Part shown: in pieces, positions 62,302-64,000 of the stretch
Position numbering within the stretch: position 1 is the first letter of the stretch
Layout of the letters: each line of letters starts with the position of its first letter
Assembly: GCF_024721265.1 (NCBI RefSeq)
Contig: NZ_JAMXOC010000002.1
Span: 124,001 to 188,000 of the forward strand
Length of the DNA: 64,000 nt
Direction: 5' to 3'
From: Ohessyouella blattaphilus
Lineage (GTDB): Bacteria; Bacillota; Clostridia; Lachnospirales; Lachnospiraceae
The notes under the pieces: generated by a model
Told to the model about the DNA's origin: nothing
Database searches by the model: none
The model's input: only the letters and a program-made list of their open reading frames with translations
Made by a program: the position numbers and the translations under genes

Positions 62302-62859
62302 ATGGGAGTTCTTGACAAATTTTTAGACATAATTAAGATGACAGATGATGATGACTACGAAGACGACTTCTTTGATGAAGACGATGATTTTGTAGATAGT
62401 GATGACTTCGAAGACAAGCCCAAAAAGAGCCTCTTCGGCGGTAGCAAGAAAAGTAGTCGTTCTAAGCTAGACGATTATGAAGACGAGGATTACTCATCCT
62501 CTAGCCCAGCAGGCAGAGGGAACAATGTAACCCCGATGCGTTCTAGTGCTCCGCGTAAAAGCAACAAATCCATGGAAGTTTGTGTTATCAAACCAACTTC
62601 TGTTGAAGATTCACGTGAGATTACTGAGACCCTTTTAGAAGGCAGAACGGTAATTCTAAATATGGAAGGTCTTGATATTGAAGTTTCTCAGCGGATTATT
62701 GACTTTGTTTCCGGGGCGACCTTCGCCATTGGTGGTAATTTACAGAAGATATCTAACTATATCTTCCTAGTAACCCCAAGCAACGTAGATATTTCCGGAG
62801 ATTTACAAGATCTCTTAAATACTTCTTTTGACAATTCCTCAATGAGGAATCGCTTCTAA
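62302..62859 (+). CDS. sepF: Cell division protein SepF
   Basis: Anchors FtsZ to the membrane and organises the Z ring. 185 residues: an N-terminal amphipathic membrane helix ('MGVLDKFLDIIKM'), a very acidic linker (~residues 14-75), and the C-terminal SepF domain ('VCVIKPTSVEDSREITETLLEGRTVILNMEGL', 'QRIIDFVSGATFAIGG'). AGGAG precedes the ATG. YlmG, which lies between sepF and ylmH in Bacillus, is absent. Confidence 0.95.
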   Translation: MGVLDKFLDIIKMTDDDDYEDDFFDEDDDFVDSDDFEDKPKKSLFGGSKKSSRSKLDDYEDEDYSSSSPAGRGNNVTPMRSSAPRKSNKSMEVCVIKPTSVEDSREITETLLEGRTVILNMEGLDIEVSQRIIDFVSGATFAIGGNLQKISNYIFLVTPSNVDISGDLQDLLNTSFDNSSMRNRF

Positions 62860-62865
62860 TTTGAT

Positions 62866-63624
62866 ATGACGAAGGAAGAGCAGTTATTGCAAAATCGCTT
62901 GATTGAGCTTTCAGAGTGGGCGTATTCTCGTAATATCGCCGTTTACTCTGACTTTCTCGGTCTTAATGAACAGAATATACTTCATAGCACCCCGAAAGGG
63001 CTGTTTGCCAGTTCTTATACTTTGATTGGTGGCTATGATAACCCAGAGCGTCAGATGGCTAGATTTTCCCCTGATGCTCTTTATTATGAAGAAATATCGC
63101 CGCCGCTCCAAGTTCTTGCCATCACCCCGGTGAATAAGCGCTTTGCGGAAGACTTAAGCCACCGCGACTACCTCGGTTCGCTAATGAATCTTGGAGTCGT
63201 TAGAGAAAAGTTCGGTGATATCGTGATTACTGAGACGGTAACGTATATTTTTGTCACCCGGGAGATCGCCGCTTTTATCTGTGAAAAACTTTCAAAAGTT
63301 CGACATACTTCCGTTAAGTGCCAGGTTCTTGATACAGCAGACATTCATTATGAGCCGCGTACTCAGGAAATCTCCGGTTCGGTCAAATCCGTCCGTTTGG
63401 ATGCGGTGCTCGCAACAGCCTTTCCCTTATCAAGAAGCAAGCTGACCCCTTTAATCGAGGGTGGTCTGGTCTATGTAAACGGTAAGTTAATCACCAGTAA
63501 TGGCTATTCTCTTAAAGATGGCGACATTATCTCCGTGAGAGGCCACGGGCGGTTAAAATACCTAGGTTCCCAAGGGACTTCTAAAAAAGGCAAGCAAATT
63601 ATTCAAGTTCTGAAGTATATATAA
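62866..63624 (+). CDS. YlmH-like S4-domain RNA-binding protein
   Basis: A 252-residue protein of the YlmH group: an RRM-like N-terminal portion and a C-terminal S4 domain (~183-245, 'SRSKLTPLIEGGLVYVNGKLI'). YlmH is implicated in division and in rescuing stalled large ribosomal subunits. It starts 6 bases after sepF. The divIVA gene that usually follows is missing; lspA comes next. Confidence 0.92.
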   Translation: MTKEEQLLQNRLIELSEWAYSRNIAVYSDFLGLNEQNILHSTPKGLFASSYTLIGGYDNPERQMARFSPDALYYEEISPPLQVLAITPVNKRFAEDLSHRDYLGSLMNLGVVREKFGDIVITETVTYIFVTREIAAFICEKLSKVRHTSVKCQVLDTADIHYEPRTQEISGSVKSVRLDAVLATAFPLSRSKLTPLIEGGLVYVNGKLITSNGYSLKDGDIISVRGHGRLKYLGSQGTSKKGKQIIQVLKYI

Positions 63625-63634
63625 GGAGTGCATG

Positions 63635-64000
63635 ATGGAAAAAAACTCAAGAATTAAATACTATCTCATCTCATGTTTGGGCCTTGCCGCTTTGGTAGCG
63701 CTCGACCAGCTAACAAAAGTATTGGCAGTGCACTTTCTAAAAGATAAAGCGCCGGTTGTGCTGATTGACAATGTCCTAGAATTCTATTATTTAGAAAACT
63801 CAGGTGCCGCTTTTGGTATCCTTCAAGGAAAAATTATTTTCTTTTTAATAAGCTTTATCGTCGTCATTTTTCTATTCGTTATGTTTGCTAGACGCGTGCC
63901 GTTGACGAAGCAATTTTTGCCCCTAAGAGCGTGTATTCTCTTTATTATGGCAGGGGCTTTGGGAAATATGATTGATCGCCTTCGCTTTCAATACGTTATT
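63635..64000 (+). CDS. lspA: Lipoprotein signal peptidase LspA (3' end missing)
   Basis: The aspartic peptidase that removes signal peptides from prolipoproteins. The visible 122 residues contain helix 1 ('LVALDQLTK'), 'FYYLENSGAAFGIL' and 'GALGNMIDRL' with catalytic D114; the second catalytic Asp lies past the window end. ATGs at 63632 and 63635 are adjacent; the second has better spacing (6) from AAGGAG. It would process the lipoprotein carboxypeptidase encoded upstream. Confidence 0.95.
   Translation, partial: MEKNSRIKYYLISCLGLAALVALDQLTKVLAVHFLKDKAPVVLIDNVLEFYYLENSGAAFGILQGKIIFFLISFIVVIFLFVMFARRVPLTKQFLPLRACILFIMAGALGNMIDRLRFQYVI

Noticed and set aside
1-64000. CRISPR arrays, insertion sequences, prophage or tRNA genes
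   Set aside because: Reading both strands by eye showed no regularly spaced repeats, transposase or integrase motifs, phage genes or tRNA cloverleaf; no search programs were run.

Overview
This is a gene-dense chromosomal window. Almost every gene is on the + strand, in long runs separated by a few bases or overlapping by 1-4 bases. Gene content and order point to a low-to-moderate GC Bacillota, class Clostridia, most likely a fermentative anaerobe of the Lachnospiraceae. This rests on pta-ackA, an NfnAB-type bifurcating transhydrogenase, formate-THF ligase, an iron-type alcohol dehydrogenase, Rex, small DUF896 and DUF4250 genes, a YnbB-like gene after miaA, and the mreBCD-PBP2-minD-rodA-mgsA order. 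The species cannot be named from this sequence. I saw no rRNA, tRNA, CRISPR, insertion sequence or prophage gene.

Layout. 1-3.5 kb: the 3' part of mgtE, then pta-ackA (acetate and ATP formation) behind a near-consensus promoter. 3.5-13.3 kb: yceD-rpmF, a terminator with an embedded promoter, then plsX-acpP-rnc-smc-ftsY-ilvA-icd (lipid precursor, RNA processing, chromosome, secretion and amino-acid genes). 13.3-15.2 kb: an ABC-F ATPase on the - strand, convergent with icd and divergent from rex. 15.3-27.6 kb: rex, nnrD, alr, a CorC-like CBS protein, yebC, a CFI-box protein, metY, ftsK, fhs and a zinc-ribbon/TPR membrane protein, closed by a strong terminator. 27.7-31.9 kb: an iron alcohol dehydrogenase, nfnA-nfnB and rlmH. 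32-34.4 kb: a MalT-like LuxR-family regulator on the - strand. 34.45-34.77 kb: the only gene-free stretch over 300 bases, holding a palindrome, a candidate structured RNA with its own terminator, and the phoH promoter. 34.8-49.9 kb: phoH, ybeY, a MurJ/SpoVB-like flippase, DUF896, 5-FTHF cyclo-ligase, DUF4250, miaB, mutS, mutL, miaA, a YnbB-like PLP enzyme and two FAD proteins. 49.9-64 kb: radC, mreB, mreC, mreD, PBP2, a minD-like gene, rodA, mgsA, a D,D-carboxypeptidase, a YhcC-type radical SAM protein, an HlyD-like membrane protein, yggS, sepF, ylmH and the 5' part of lspA (envelope growth and division).

How it fits together. One theme is NAD(P)H redox: Rex (NADH sensor), NnrD (NAD(P)HX repair), the alcohol dehydrogenase and NfnAB. 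Rex-like palindromes overlap the predicted promoters of both the dehydrogenase and nfnAB, so part of a Rex regulon is probably visible here. A second theme is cell elongation and division (mreBCD, PBP2, RodA, MinD-like, carboxypeptidase, SepF, FtsK, SMC, Alr). Most of the window is ordinary housekeeping. The least explained items are the candidate three-way-junction RNA at 34.57-34.71 kb, the MinD-like gene without minC/minE, the HlyD-like protein among division genes, the CFI-box protein and the zinc-ribbon/TPR protein. I found no clearly new multi-gene system.
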